45,579 nucleotides of DNA from assembly GCA_009602735.1 (NCBI GenBank), contig WELA01009927.1, positions 35,048 to 80,626 of the forward strand, in the 5' to 3' direction. The stretch comes from Mesotaenium endlicherianum (Eukaryota; Streptophyta; Zygnematophyceae; Zygnematales; Mesotaeniaceae). The notes under the pieces are model-generated. The model was not told the origin of the DNA and ran no database searches. It saw only the letters and a program-made list of their open reading frames with translations. Below, one piece after another: positions 33,122-43,506 of the stretch. Positions within the stretch are counted from its first letter, which is position 1. Each line of letters opens with the position of its first letter. The position numbers were made by a program, and so were the translations under genes.

Positions 33122-35917
33122 TGCTGCTTCTTCTTCCCACTTCGTCGTTAAAACCACATGACCAGATGGACAACACACAAAATTCTAACTCAGAAGTTAA
33201 AGCCAACGACAAATATGTACTGCATGCGTCACTTTCCCTTTGCCTCGAGAGTTTCTCTAACCCAAACAAACTGAGCAAGCAACATCGCAGATTAACTCCA
33301 TGCCGACAGTGGACACGGAAACCAACTGCCAAGAGTCTCGCTTTTCTCACCTAAAACTTCCTACTTAATCATGTATATCTGATAGTCACTTTGCACATGC
33401 GCGAGGGTAACGTCCAACTTGTCGACCTGCACCGCATGTGTTTGATGGAGCCACATCAAAGTGCACCGAAGAGCTGGCAATGTCGCCAACTACACTATCA
33501 ACCTTCAAGTAGACCTTCGACGTAGATTCATCATGTCTTTTTATCCTACGGTTCTCAGGTGGCAACCCTTAAACTTGATAAATTCATATAATGATGCCGC
33601 TCGATCGTTCTTCTCGAGAGTACAACGTCATGGTGTCTTTGTGGTGTCTATTTAAGCATATCATAGCATATTAATTGGCTGATACCCCATTGAAGCACAA
33701 GATAAATTGCCATTCAATCTGATAAGCAGGACGTCCGGACCCCCCCACACTTGGTACTGTGTTTAGTCCCGCACTTCTGCTGTCCTTCGCTTTACGTGCT
33801 AATAAACACGTAGGACTTTCAGCTCAATAGACGACGGCACAAAGAAAGTCGTTATCTACGCAGAGTGTAATGTGACGGGCTGTCGGGAAATTTTGTGCCT
33901 GTGCGCCACGGCCTTTAGCCACACGTGTGGTCGCCTCTCAACTTCCCACCCCTTTGTGGTCCACCAAAGCAACCCAAAACCGTACCCTTGAAAAGTGGTG
34001 GGAGATTTTTTTTCAAGCCTACCACTCCTTCAAAAAATTTCCTCTAATTTTACCAAACACCAAATGAGACCGTATCCTTTTGCTTATTTCCTCAACAAGA
34101 AACAAGTGCCATCTTCATCCATATTTTGAGACTTAGTCCATGAGTATAAGAGGTAGTGGAGGTAAATGTCAACGTTATACGTATTGGTAAGCAAATTTAA
34201 AGCTGACATTGCATCTTATGGTTCCGTTCTTACACAACTTCGTACAATTTCTAATTTCCTGTTATTTACCACAAAATTATATCATCTTCAACCGCTCTGA
34301 GGGTTAGGAAGGTCTTAAGCTATACAACATCACCAATGCCCATTGGGAATAAGATCTCGTGATGTGTTGTCACAGAATGCCTACACCTTGAAATTGGTGC
34401 ATGGTCAGCAACTTTGGTCACTGCACCCTGGAGCACACCATGATTTTTGACAAGGCATCGATAGGCATTCTAAGGTATTTCGTAAGATCATCTAAGAGGC
34501 CTCTTGGGACATGTTTATTAATGTGGGCCGGCACCTTGCAAACGCATTAGCTTTTTGTTGCTCTCACACCTCAAAACTGGCTAACATATTTGAAAATGAA
34601 TGTTGGTGGAATCTTGTCCAAGAGTAGGCAAAATTTTCTTTTTACTATGTCGTGATTGGCTGGTCAATTTTTGCCACCTCGTGCGACTAGTGTTATTGTG
34701 GACTACCGGCTCAAAATAAATTTAAAACGAAGTGAAGTGAAAGCAAGAAATAGCGTCAAGCAAATAAAAGTGACAGTCGTCAGGCGGGAATAGGTTTCCT
34801 TTCTTATTGGCTTCTATTCTCACCACGTGCAAAAAGTGTAAATAACTTGACAATATATGAAACATAAGGACATATTTGCCCATGTCATCTCGCGTGAGTC
34901 GATGGCCGGCTTGACAATCTAGCAGCTACTTTTTGGCTACTGCAGCTTGGCTCTTAGATTGGCCTTTCTTAAGGCCCATGCTTGTGTGTGCATATTGATT
35001 GGTTTCCATCTTTATTGCCACGCTTGAAATCACTTGAAAGTTCCATAAGTTCTTTCTCGCATGCTTGAGAGAGAGGGGTCCAATCAATCACATGCGAGAG
35101 ATCGATACCCTCATTTTGGCCTTTCAGCTTGCTTGAGTTTTACAAAAAAAAATTGAGCCCTTGCTCTTCATCCGCTCAAATTTAGTGGTAGCATGGTGGT
35201 GCTACTCTTTCAATTGGAGGGGCTACTTGACAAAAAAATCAACATATTTTCATTGATTTTTGCTTTTTTGCTAATATATTCAATTTTGCCATATTTTTTG
35301 GCTTGTATCAAAAGGTTAAACTATGCTGCAGGAAAAGTCGATCTAATGTGCATCCTAGGATATTGTCGGGCACATACAATGAGCAAATAATCAATAAAAT
35401 ATATTCAAAATTTAAACACCTTTTCGAAGACAGCACGTTGAAAATGGTCGACGGGCAAAACGGCTGATATCGGCGACGTTTAGATAGCCGGTGGGGCTGT
35501 TTTCATCCTTGTATTGGCTGGGAAACATGATTCCATTTAGACGCATATTGATTGTCCTCCTCCGGACACACTGCACAATTTACTTTCATCGCCCACCTAC
35601 CGTGCGAGAATTTACCAATATTGTCGAGTGATTGCCACCTCAACAAGACAAAGGTGGCGCACCCACAGAATTAGTGGACTGACCTACTATCTCAGAGGTT
35701 TAATTTGACACTTAGCGTACGGTCAAATAACCAACTTTGTCTGGCAAGGTCAAAACGCTGACCAGGTCACTCAGGTTACATTCCACCTGCTGCATTGAAA
35801 TGTTTTCCAGCTACGATCGAGTGTCATTTATCCAACTCGAATACAGTTGGTCATTTCGTCTCTTCTTCAAGTGAACTTTACACCCACAATGTCATAAATG
35901 TAAAACCAACTTCATAC
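33122..35917. other. No gene seen; upstream region of the giant gene
   Basis: About 33122-33800 should contain the promoter and 5' UTR of the minus-strand giant gene; I could not identify specific elements with confidence. The rest is AT-rich intergenic DNA without protein-like frames. The 65-residue frame at 35193-35390 is hydrophobic by AT-rich composition only. Confidence 0.45.
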
Positions 35918-37019
35918 CAGGCTTTTGCCCATCTTCCTTGCAGTGTTTATGATTCCACCCTCGCAAGAGATTGTCTCAACTATACTTGCTGAACATCCTA
36001 TCTACCATCATGTTGAGTTGGAGTCATTCCATCGAAAATGCAAAGATGCAAAATTGCCATTTGCCTATAGGCGCTAATAATATACATATAGACAAAGACA
36101 AAATACAATTATAATGCTCATATGTACACTTAGTATGTCTCATGTACACGTCAGTTCTATAGCATACAACATTTACATACAAATTTTGTCATGCTAATCT
36201 AGTTTACATCAGCAGGGTGTGTTGTTCCCTTACCCATAATTTGGCCACTTGCATTATGAACCTGTTAGGCTCATTTATATCATATACATACCACTAAATT
36301 CAACGTAATAGCATGTGTACTACATGATCCTACCATAGCCTCTGATGCTTGGGATAAGGTGATTCGGATTTGCTTTTTGGAGATTCTGTTCGTTGAGATC
36401 CGCGACGCCTTCTTACAGGTGTTCTTCTCCCTTGCCCTGCAACCAACGAATGCGAGGAAGCTTGTTGAGGGCCAAAGGCGTACGTTTGGTATACGACTCG
36501 CAACTTATGTATATCAATAATAACTACCAACTCGTATCTTGATGCAGGTGGTGACACCACCTTTACATCCACCTATGCAATTTGAGAACTACATCAATAG
36601 CAGTTAATGATACAGCAAGAAGCTGAAAAGGCCTGCTTTGGCAGCAGCATTGTACACCCTGCCATGCACTGACACCGTTTGCGCCTCCTCTTAATGTGCA
36701 TGGATCGTGCCTGTCTGTAGTGCCATTGCGCCAAACAACCCAATTAAATGTGAGGTTATAGCATGCTTGCCCTATCCACAGCCCATGACATTTCCCTCAA
36801 CGGAAACCATACTGCGTATCAGGGCATAAGTATTAGGCACGGAAACCCACCTCTCTCATTATGGCCAACTGGCAACAAGTAGCTTCTCTGCTCTGGCATA
36901 GAATCTCTTGTTTCATCCCTTTCACCTTCTCCTAATCGTCTTGTTTGGCTCTCCAACTGAGCGTCATCGTCTACTACTGTCTTTGCAGCTTTCTTAGTTG
37001 CTCTTTGTGCCTGCCCCCC
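35918..37019 (-). CDS. Partial host gene exons, RS-like basic/acidic protein, cut by the retroelement
   Basis: Two exons fit together. 37019-36851 is Lys/Arg/Glu-rich (RATKKAAKTVVDDDAQLE...RSYLLPVGHNER), ending at donor GAG|GTGGG in phase 1. 36436-36334 follows acceptor TTGCAG and reads QGRRTPVRRRRGSQRTESPK, with an Arg-Ser-like stretch, ending at CTATG|GTAGG in phase 2. Two smaller candidates downstream keep the phase: 36261-36234 (after TAACAG, before GGGTAAGG) and 35959-35918. The upstream side meets the LTR end at 37020, so 5' exons lie beyond the retroelement, outside the window. Arg-Ser-rich proteins often act in RNA processing, but I cannot name this one. The first two exons are moderately supported, the last two weakly. 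Confidence 0.4.
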
Positions 37020-37738
37020 TGAAATGAATCGTCTTACCAAATAGGCAATTAACAATTAATAAAGATCTTTATATCAGCAAGTAATCTTTATGGTATTTTC
37101 CGTTAACTGGTTAAACGGCAAAGGACAACACTAGCAGTAAACAATACTCGTAAGTCAAATGCGAGTAGACTGGCATCAACAATGCAAATCAGTAAACTCA
37201 TACATAAGCAAGGTTAGAAGACAGTGCGTATCAATGGCTTCTCGCCTTGGATTCAGATCTCTCTCAGTAAGCGGTACAAGAGAGTTGGCCTCGTTTCCGA
37301 ATGCCGAACCCGAGAGCAATGCCTAGCATATGTACATGGAATGAGTTTACTGTTCAACGGTCAGTGCGATGGCACCGCCTACCCGGGAGTTAACCACGTT
37401 GGTAGGACCTCGGTTGACCAAATCCACCGCCATCTCCCATCATCCCGAATCGCCATCCATCATAGGGATGTCATCTGGCCATTCATCTAGCATACCACAC
37501 TTAGATGCATATCGAGGCAGTTCGCTGCTACCGAGTACGGAAGTCAGCTGGCTATCAAAGAATGTGTCAGCAAGCTGACTTAAGCTGACATCAGCCTACT
37601 GCTTTCGGCTGAGTCATTAAACTGATATTAAATATAAAGTCCAGCAGACCGATCATTAACTAGAGTTCAGCAGGCTGAACTTATTTAACTATATTATTTG
37701 AATGAATATTGTATCAACCAATATACTGATTCATTACA
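37020..37738 (-). repeat. 3' LTR (719 bp)
   Basis: In element sense it runs TGTAATGAATCAGTATATTG to GACGATTCATTTCA, with TG...CA ends. It lies between the polypurine tract (37739-37750) and the host exon. It is collinear with 44518-45166 and 45167-45579. It contains the GGTTAACTCCCGGGTAGGCG block also found in the LTRs at 2.8 kb and, diverged, 11.2 kb. Confidence 0.92.
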
Positions 37739-37765
37739 ATCCCTCCAACATATCATGTTGTCGCC
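37739..37765 (-). other. Polypurine tract and preceding hairpin
   Basis: In element sense, GTTGTCAAGGCGACAAC is followed by ATGATAT and then GTTGGAGGGAT, immediately before the LTR start TGTAATG. The tract primes plus-strand synthesis in LTR elements. The GTTGTC...GACAAC inverted repeat is shared with the unrelated-looking plus element at 2.34 kb. Confidence 0.8.
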
Positions 37766-37823
37766 TTGACAACACTATCACTGATAACAGCGTGCTGTCC
37801 CTTCCGTCCCCAGCCTACTGCCA

Positions 37824-39491
37824 TTAGGAGGGAGATGTCCCTGAGGCCCTATACTCAATGGAGCCAGACCTCCTCCTGTCTTGGGGTCTTCTGAAGCCTG
37901 TCAGAGAGGGAGGTTCCGTGTAAGGACCCGGCGGAGAACGCAGTAACTGGGCTGTTTCCTCCTGCAAAGTCTGAAACTGAAGGGAGGCAGCCTTCTCCTG
38001 GGCAGCCCTCAAACTGACAGGTACGTATACCGGCATACCAGACGGATGTTGCATGACATGAGCCAAGGGTACATGCCCTCTCTGCGAGGGAGATGCTGGC
38101 AGGCCTCTGGCTATCTCCCGAGCAGCCCTCCTGTCTGCCCTGTCTAACTGGGTCTCCATGCTTGGAGATGGGGTCTGTTCTCTGGCAGTCCCCAGCCAAG
38201 TGATATCCTCCTCTTCAGCGAGTTGCTGCAGGGCCAACCCCGTCTTCTCCCTTACAGGGGATGTGGCAGGCGTCAGGATCACGGCGGGGCTAGTGTCCTC
38301 CTCCTCGCCTTCCTCCTCGTCTTCCTCTGACTCCTCCTCCTCTCCGTCCCCGGGTTCCTCTGAGACTTCTGGGGTCTCTTCTGTCAGCTGCTCCAGCTCT
38401 TCCCGAGAAAAAGAATATCCTACTGACCTTCCCCTTTTGGGTGCTGGTGGGGGCTGCTGAGTCCGGACCGCATAGAGGTCCTTTTCCCCCTGCTTGCTTG
38501 CCCATTTGGCATAAGCGTGCTTCCCTTTAGAGAATGACTCTCGGGCCCTGCTTCTGTGCCCCTGCATCTCTTGGCTCATGCAGTCTCTGACTCCATCCAC
38601 TCTTGGGTCCCAAGCTGCAATGTGAGGGGGCAATACTATGTTCCCCTTTAGGTCTGTCAGGAAGTCCTCATCCGTCGCCCTGTCATTCTGCCGGTCCCTC
38701 ATGTTGATGGTCATCCACCGCCAATCAGTGGGCTTTTGGAAGAAGGCAGGGTCTGTCCTTTTAAGAGTACAAGGGTACCAGTGCCCTGCAAAGTCCAGCT
38801 GACTGGTTTCCCTGGCCAAGAATTCCCAGCTCCTCCTCTCCACCTCATTGTACATGGCCTTGAACCTGTTATGGGGTGTTGAGTCCTTGAAGCTGTCCGC
38901 GTCCATGGGGATCATCCTGATGACCCTATCTTCCCCCCAGATGCCAGGAGTCGAGACAGCCCCTGCTTCGTTCACCTGGGCCATTGCCTTGGCCTCTCTG
39001 ACCGTATATCCTACCATCCTGGCGTAATCGTGGTAGAGGAGGAGCCCTGTGCTGACCTCTATATACTTGTCAAAGTTTTCGGATGTCTCCCCTTCCCTCT
39101 GGAGGATTTCCTTCTGCGACTCACTGCGACTTCTCTGGGCATACTTGAAGGCCTCCTCCAGTAGATCAAAGCCCTTGCCCAGCACCGTGTAGCGGTAGCT
39201 GCTGATTCTCCTCTGTTCTTCTTCTTCAGCCTGCTGCTTCCGCTTCTCCTCAGCTTGCCTCTCCTCCTCTGCTTTCTTGGCCTCCTCTGCAGCTTTTCTG
39301 TCCATTTCTTCCTGCCTCAGTCTGGCCTGTTCCTCCTCCTCCTTCTTCTTCTGTGCCTCCCGCTGTTGTTGGAGTCGTTGTGATTCCCGAGCGGAGATGG
39401 AAGATGATTCGATGTCTCCACGGAATTGCAAGTATTCTGCATGTGCCTCTTCTGCCCTTCTCTTCCTCTTGAGTTCCAACTTTTGAGTCAT
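37824..39491 (-). CDS. Extra ORF of the retroelement, 555 residues, unknown function
   Basis: It lies between pol and the 3' LTR in the sense orientation and is intact, unlike gag and pol. The first ATG is 39491. Residues about 5-95 form a highly charged Lys/Glu/Arg/Ala coiled coil (QARLRQEEMDRKAAEEAKKA). About 95-330 looks globular and Trp-rich (TDWRWMTINMRDRQND; HIAAWDPRVDG). An acidic disordered stretch follows (EEESEEDEEEGEEED), and then a Pro/Arg/Ser-rich tail. There is no transmembrane segment or signal peptide, so it is not an obvious envelope protein. Plant gypsy elements sometimes carry additional ORFs here; I do not recognise this one. Alternatives are a captured host gene or a second gag-like protein. 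Confidence 0.7.
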   Translation of the reverse strand: MTQKLELKRKRRAEEAHAEYLQFRGDIESSSISARESQRLQQQREAQKKKEEEEQARLRQEEMDRKAAEEAKKAEEERQAEEKRKQQAEEEEQRRISSYRYTVLGKGFDLLEEAFKYAQRSRSESQKEILQREGETSENFDKYIEVSTGLLLYHDYARMVGYTVREAKAMAQVNEAGAVSTPGIWGEDRVIRMIPMDADSFKDSTPHNRFKAMYNEVERRSWEFLARETSQLDFAGHWYPCTLKRTDPAFFQKPTDWRWMTINMRDRQNDRATDEDFLTDLKGNIVLPPHIAAWDPRVDGVRDCMSQEMQGHRSRARESFSKGKHAYAKWASKQGEKDLYAVRTQQPPPAPKRGRSVGYSFSREELEQLTEETPEVSEEPGDGEEEESEEDEEEGEEEDTSPAVILTPATSPVREKTGLALQQLAEEEDITWLGTAREQTPSPSMETQLDRADRRAAREIARGLPASPSQRGHVPLAHVMQHPSGMPVYVPVSLRAAQEKAASLQFQTLQEETAQLLRSPPGPYTEPPSLTGFRRPQDRRRSGSIEYRASGTSPS

Positions 39492-39691
39492 CCCGCTCAA
39501 TCATAAACACAATGCAGTTAGTGAAGTCACGAAAATTTGCCGCTACAGAGTGCCCTTGATGAAGAGGAACGCGATCGGGAGAGTTCCTAGTGTGGAATAT
39601 CTGGTGTGAGTGAATATAAGGGAAAATTGAGTTAGAGAGCAAGTGAGTATGAGCGCAGGTTGAGTGTGTAATATGGTGATCAGAGAATACC

Positions 39692-39764
39692 ACTCCCTCC
39701 AACTTAATCTTAAAGGTGGGCTGCCTGTCACAACTGTCACTAATTGTCACATCCCCCTCCAACT
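39692..39764 (-). other. Internal polypurine-tract-like motifs between pol and the extra ORF
   Basis: Element sense reads AGTTGGAGGGGGATGTGACA at 39764-39745, and about 50 bases later AAGTTGGAGGGAGTG (39705-39692). The first has the classic form of a gypsy polypurine tract followed by an LTR-like TGTGACA start, yet no LTR follows. Either the extra ORF was added downstream of an ancestral 3' end, or this acts as a second priming site. Confidence 0.5.
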
Positions 39765-39884
39765 CATATGGAGACAGGACCTCCTGTCACCTTCCCATGA
39801 ATACTGAAGGGACAGTTAGGGCGGTGCCCCAACCGCCCGAATGTGGAACCGTTTCAACGCCCCTTTGGCATTGGTCAGCTGGTC

Positions 39885-40196
39885 TTAAAATTCCCAAGTG
39901 TCCCCGGAGGCATCGTAACCCTTCCATCGGATGAGGTACTTCATGACATATTTAGACGATCGACGGACCGAGCGAGCGTCTAAAATCTCATCGACCTCAT
40001 ATTCCTCAGGATTGCCGTCCCGGACAGCGGGGACCGGTCCCGGTTGGACAGGTAACCGACCTGTGAACAGTGTATCACCTTTGATGTATGGTTCCAGGAA
40101 GGAGACATTAAAGACCGGGTGACCCTTGTAGTCAGCTGACATGTTCAGTTTGTAAGCATTCTGACCGACACGACGTACCACCAAATATGGACCGAT
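39885..40196 (-). pseudogene. Integrase C-terminal part and truncated chromodomain
   Basis: It continues the integrase frame after a TAG. It begins with the SH3-like/GPY-type stretch (IGPYLVVRRVGQNAYKL) and the HPVFNVSFLEPY motif, then a chromodomain (YEVDEILDARSVR...KYLIRWKGYDASGDTWEF). A TAA stop (39887-39885) falls right after TWEF. The frame continues for about 24 codons (DQLTNAKGALKRF...) to a second stop near 39815, which is probably the original end. The chromodomain's C-terminal helix would be lost. In chromoviruses this domain targets integration to modified chromatin. Confidence 0.85.
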
Positions 40197-41000
40197 CTAG
40201 ACAGGGCCAAGCTTTTTCTTGGCCACACTAGGGAGGTACAGGTGCTGAGAATGCAGTTTGACTAAATCCCCCTTGGAAAATGTCAGTTCCCGACGGTGTT
40301 GATTAGCGTATTTTTGTTGGTTTTCTTGGGCCGTGTGCAAGTTTCGTTGGACTTCTGACAGGGTGTCAGCAAACTCCTGAGTTAACTGGAGGGAGACCGG
40401 GTTGTCAATCCCTTCAGGGTGAGTTAAAGATTCCCCTAGCACATCTAGAGGAGACTTAGGGACTCTACCCAGGCTGAGTTCAAAAGGAGTTTTGCCCGTT
40501 GACGCGTGCACCGCACTGTTGACCGCAAACTGAATTTGAGGCAACAGGTCATCCCAATTATCTTGTTTTTGGTTAATATATGCTCTCAGCACCTCCTGCA
40601 GAACTCGGTTAGTTCTTTCAGTCTGCCCATCAGTCTGAGGGTGGTTTGCTGTGCTGAGCATCTGTTTGACTCCCGTTAACCCCATTATAGCTCTCCAGAA
40701 CTTAGAGGTGAATTTTAAGTCTCTGTCTGAGATGATATTAGAAGGGAGCCCATGTTGGCATACTACATGGTTGTAAAACTGTCTCGCTGTTTCGAGTGCA
40801 GTCACTTTGACAGTTGTGGGGATAAAAATGACCATTTTTGTCAGTTTATCCACGACTACCTGTATTGAATCATGCCCATTGGCAGTTCTTGGTAGTGAGA
40901 CCACCCAGTCCATGGATATACTTTCCCAGCGTCCAGCTAGGATGGGCAGTGGTTGCAAGAGTCCTTCGGGTGGTGTGTGCCGAGACTTATTTCTCTGACA
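40197..41000 (-). pseudogene. Integrase core
   Basis: It starts after the frameshift with CQRNKSRHTPPEGLLQPLP, the last Cys of the zinc-binding region. The catalytic triad is visible as ISMDWV, IISDRDLKF and QTERTNRVL with the usual D-D-x35-E spacing. It stops at TAG 40199-40197 after KKKLGPV, where a Trp codon is usual in this position. Codon 40958 is TTG, not a start; this is an internal piece of pol. Confidence 0.88.
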
Positions 41001-41428
41001 CGGTGGTCACAAGACTTGACATATTTCAAGACCTCCCGGGATAACCCCTCCTAATGATAATGTTTTGCCAGTTTGCCAACAGTTTTGGCCTGCCCCAAAT
41101 GTCCACCCAGGAGACTGTCATGCGCTTGACTCAGTAAGAGAGACCTTATTTCCAAGTTATTAGGAATGACCAGCTTCAGCCTGCCTGAAGTGCTTTCAGT
41201 CACCCAGACCCCTCCCTTAAGCTTATACCCGAGTGCAGTAGCACGACACACACCAGTAGTGGGGCTGGGCTCAAATGTTGGGTCTGAAAGGTAGGCTTTC
41301 CTAAGTTGTTCTAGGAAGGACTTTTTCACCATTAGTGAAGTGATTGCACACAAGACTTTATCTACAACATGCTGATTAAAATTCCTTTCTTGCAAATCAG
41401 GTCTTCTAGAGAGTGCATCAGCAGGATT
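41001..41428 (-). pseudogene. RNase H end and integrase zinc-binding region
   Basis: In frame with the RT piece after a TGA (41431-41429), it reads NPADALSRRPDLQERNF, the standard end of the RNase H/connection region. It continues to the HHCC zinc-binding module (LLLSQAHDSLLGGHLGQAKT...KHYH), then TAG at 41053-41051. After KYVKSC a two-base excess (41001-41002) puts the second Cys in another frame. Both the stop and the frameshift destroy the module. Confidence 0.82.
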
Positions 41429-43363
41429 TCACTTCCCTGGTTTGTAGTCGATCTGGACTTGGAACTGCTCAAGCATCTGGCTCCAGCGGTTTTCCCTCCT
41501 CGACAGCTTGGACTTCTTCTGAAAGTGAGTCAGAGCTAGATGATCTGTAATCATCTTAAAAGCTTTACCATGTAAGTATGCTCTCCACTGTTTGAGTACA
41601 TGAATGATAGCTAGCAGCTCTTTATCATGCACTGAGTAATTAATCTCCGCTGGATTAAATTTCATAGACTCATACAACACAGGATGCCACTCCTGCCGTA
41701 CCTTACCATCCTTTGTACTTTTGTCAGCAGGCTGCAACAAAATAGCACCCATGGCAAAGTCAGAGGCATCAGTAACCACCTGCACCAATTTGCTGGGGTT
41801 ATACACGGCTAGCACTGGGGCAGAACAGAGAGTATCTTTAAGGGTCTGGAAGGCAGCCTGCTGCTCTTCCCCCCACACATACCCTATGTCTTTCTTAGTA
41901 AGGTCAGTCAATTTACTGGCCTTTGTGGAATAATTCTCAATAAATCTCCTATAGTAGTTAGCCAACCCGAGGAAGGATCTAACTTCAGAGACAGACTGTG
42001 GTACTGGCCAGTCCCTTATGGTCTGGACTTTCTTAGGATCCACACTGATGCCCTCTTTACTGACAACGTGGCCTAAGAATTCAATACTTTCTCTAAAGAA
42101 ATCACACTTGCTCATTTTAGCATATGAGTGATTCGTTCTTAGATTGTCCAGGACTGTCTTTAAGTGGTCAGCGTGCTGAGCTTCATCTTTAGAGAAAATT
42201 AAAATATCATCCAGGAAAACTTGCACAAACTTATCCAAATAAGGTCTGAAAATGTCATTCATAGCACCCATGAAGGTAGCAGGAGCATTAGTCAGTCCAA
42301 ATGGCATCACGTTGAACTCATAGTGTCCATAACGTGTGCGGAAGGCAGTCTTGTGTTCATCCCCCTCAGCAATTCTGATTTGATGATAACCACTCTTGAG
42401 ATCTATCTTACTGAACACCTTAGCACCAGACAAGGTATCAAGCAAATCCTCGATTGTGGGTAAAGCATACTTAATCTTTACTGTAATTATGTTCAGGGCT
42501 CTGTAATCCACACACATCCGCATACTGCCATCCTTTTTCTTAACAAATAGGATGGATGCGCCGTAAGGTGATTTACTGGGAGAAATATAACCATTTTCCT
42601 CAAGCTCTGCAATCTGTGTTTTCAACTCCTCGCTCTCCACATAAGACAAGCCATACGTGCGTTGCCAAGGTGGCTGACTCCCAGGTAATAGGTCAATCCT
42701 ATGATCTACTTCCCTCTTGGGGGGTAGTCCTAGAGGCATATTAAATACATCCGTGTACTGAGCAACAATTTTTGCAGCAGTAGGGTGCTCCGGAGGGCTG
42801 ACCTTTGTCTCAACCACATCTTCAGGTTGAGGAGGTACCTCTCTTAGCAACAGACAGAGCATGCTGTCTTCCTTCTGGTTCCAGCTTTTGACGAACTCCA
42901 TTGCATTCAGCAACTTGCATCCTTCTGGAAGCCTCTCCTTTTCCTTCATTTGCCATCCACACAGGACAAGAGGAAGAGCACTAGTGGGGGCCACGTTAGT
43001 CTGCCCATCACTGGCTCCACTCACTTCAACTGTACCTCTGCTCCAATACACTTCAGCTTGATGTCTATTAAGCCAGGACCTGCCTAGCACGAGATCATAA
43101 AAGCCAGTGTTGAGTACCTCAAATGTAAGCGTTTCAGTCAAGTCAGCTAGTTTCTCATACTTTTTCTCAGAAAAATGACCAGAGACCTTGGATTTCAAGG
43201 TATACCTGAAGTATGCTATCCTATATCGTTCAGGCAAATCGTGCTGCTTCATCATGTTCTCTTGGAAATTTTGTAGGAACCGTGAGCTTTTTGACAACCT
43301 TAGACACCAAAGCATTACTCTCGCGCTTGTAATTGAACTGCTGCTGATCCCAGGCATCCGCAT
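41429..43363 (-). pseudogene. Protease remnant, reverse transcriptase and RNase H
   Basis: The first about 70 codons are a duplicated gag fragment. Then comes the C-terminal half of a retroelement protease ([20 protein letters not shown]) without the Asp-Ser/Thr-Gly active site. The RT is well preserved: the [35 protein letters not shown] and [13 protein letters not shown] motifs and the catalytic [10 protein letters not shown] (about 42200-42225). RNase H has its acidic residues ([31 protein letters not shown]). The open frame ends at TGA 41431-41429 inside the RNase H/connection motif YKPGK. Confidence 0.9.
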
Positions 43364-43506
43364 CCTGGATCAAGTCAGCCAGTTTCTCATACTTCTTCTC
43401 AGCAAAATGACCAGAGACTGCGGACTTCAAGCCATACGTGAAATATGCTATCCTATACCGTTCTGGCAAATCTGGCTGCTTCATCATGTTCTCCTGGAAC
43501 TTTTGA
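43139..43506 (-). repeat. Direct duplication of a gag segment (136 bp, 232-bp offset)
   Basis: 43371-43506 and 43139-43274 are near-identical and encode [17 protein letters not shown]...[10 protein letters not shown] in two different frames. The second copy sits where the zinc knuckle and protease active site should be. It creates the frame change between gag (stop 43230) and the pol piece that opens at 43363. Confidence 0.88.

Noticed and set aside
36490-36572. Possible extra host exon (VDVKVVSPPASRYELVV)
   Set aside because: It would break phase between the two supported exons and has no good donor; treated as intron.
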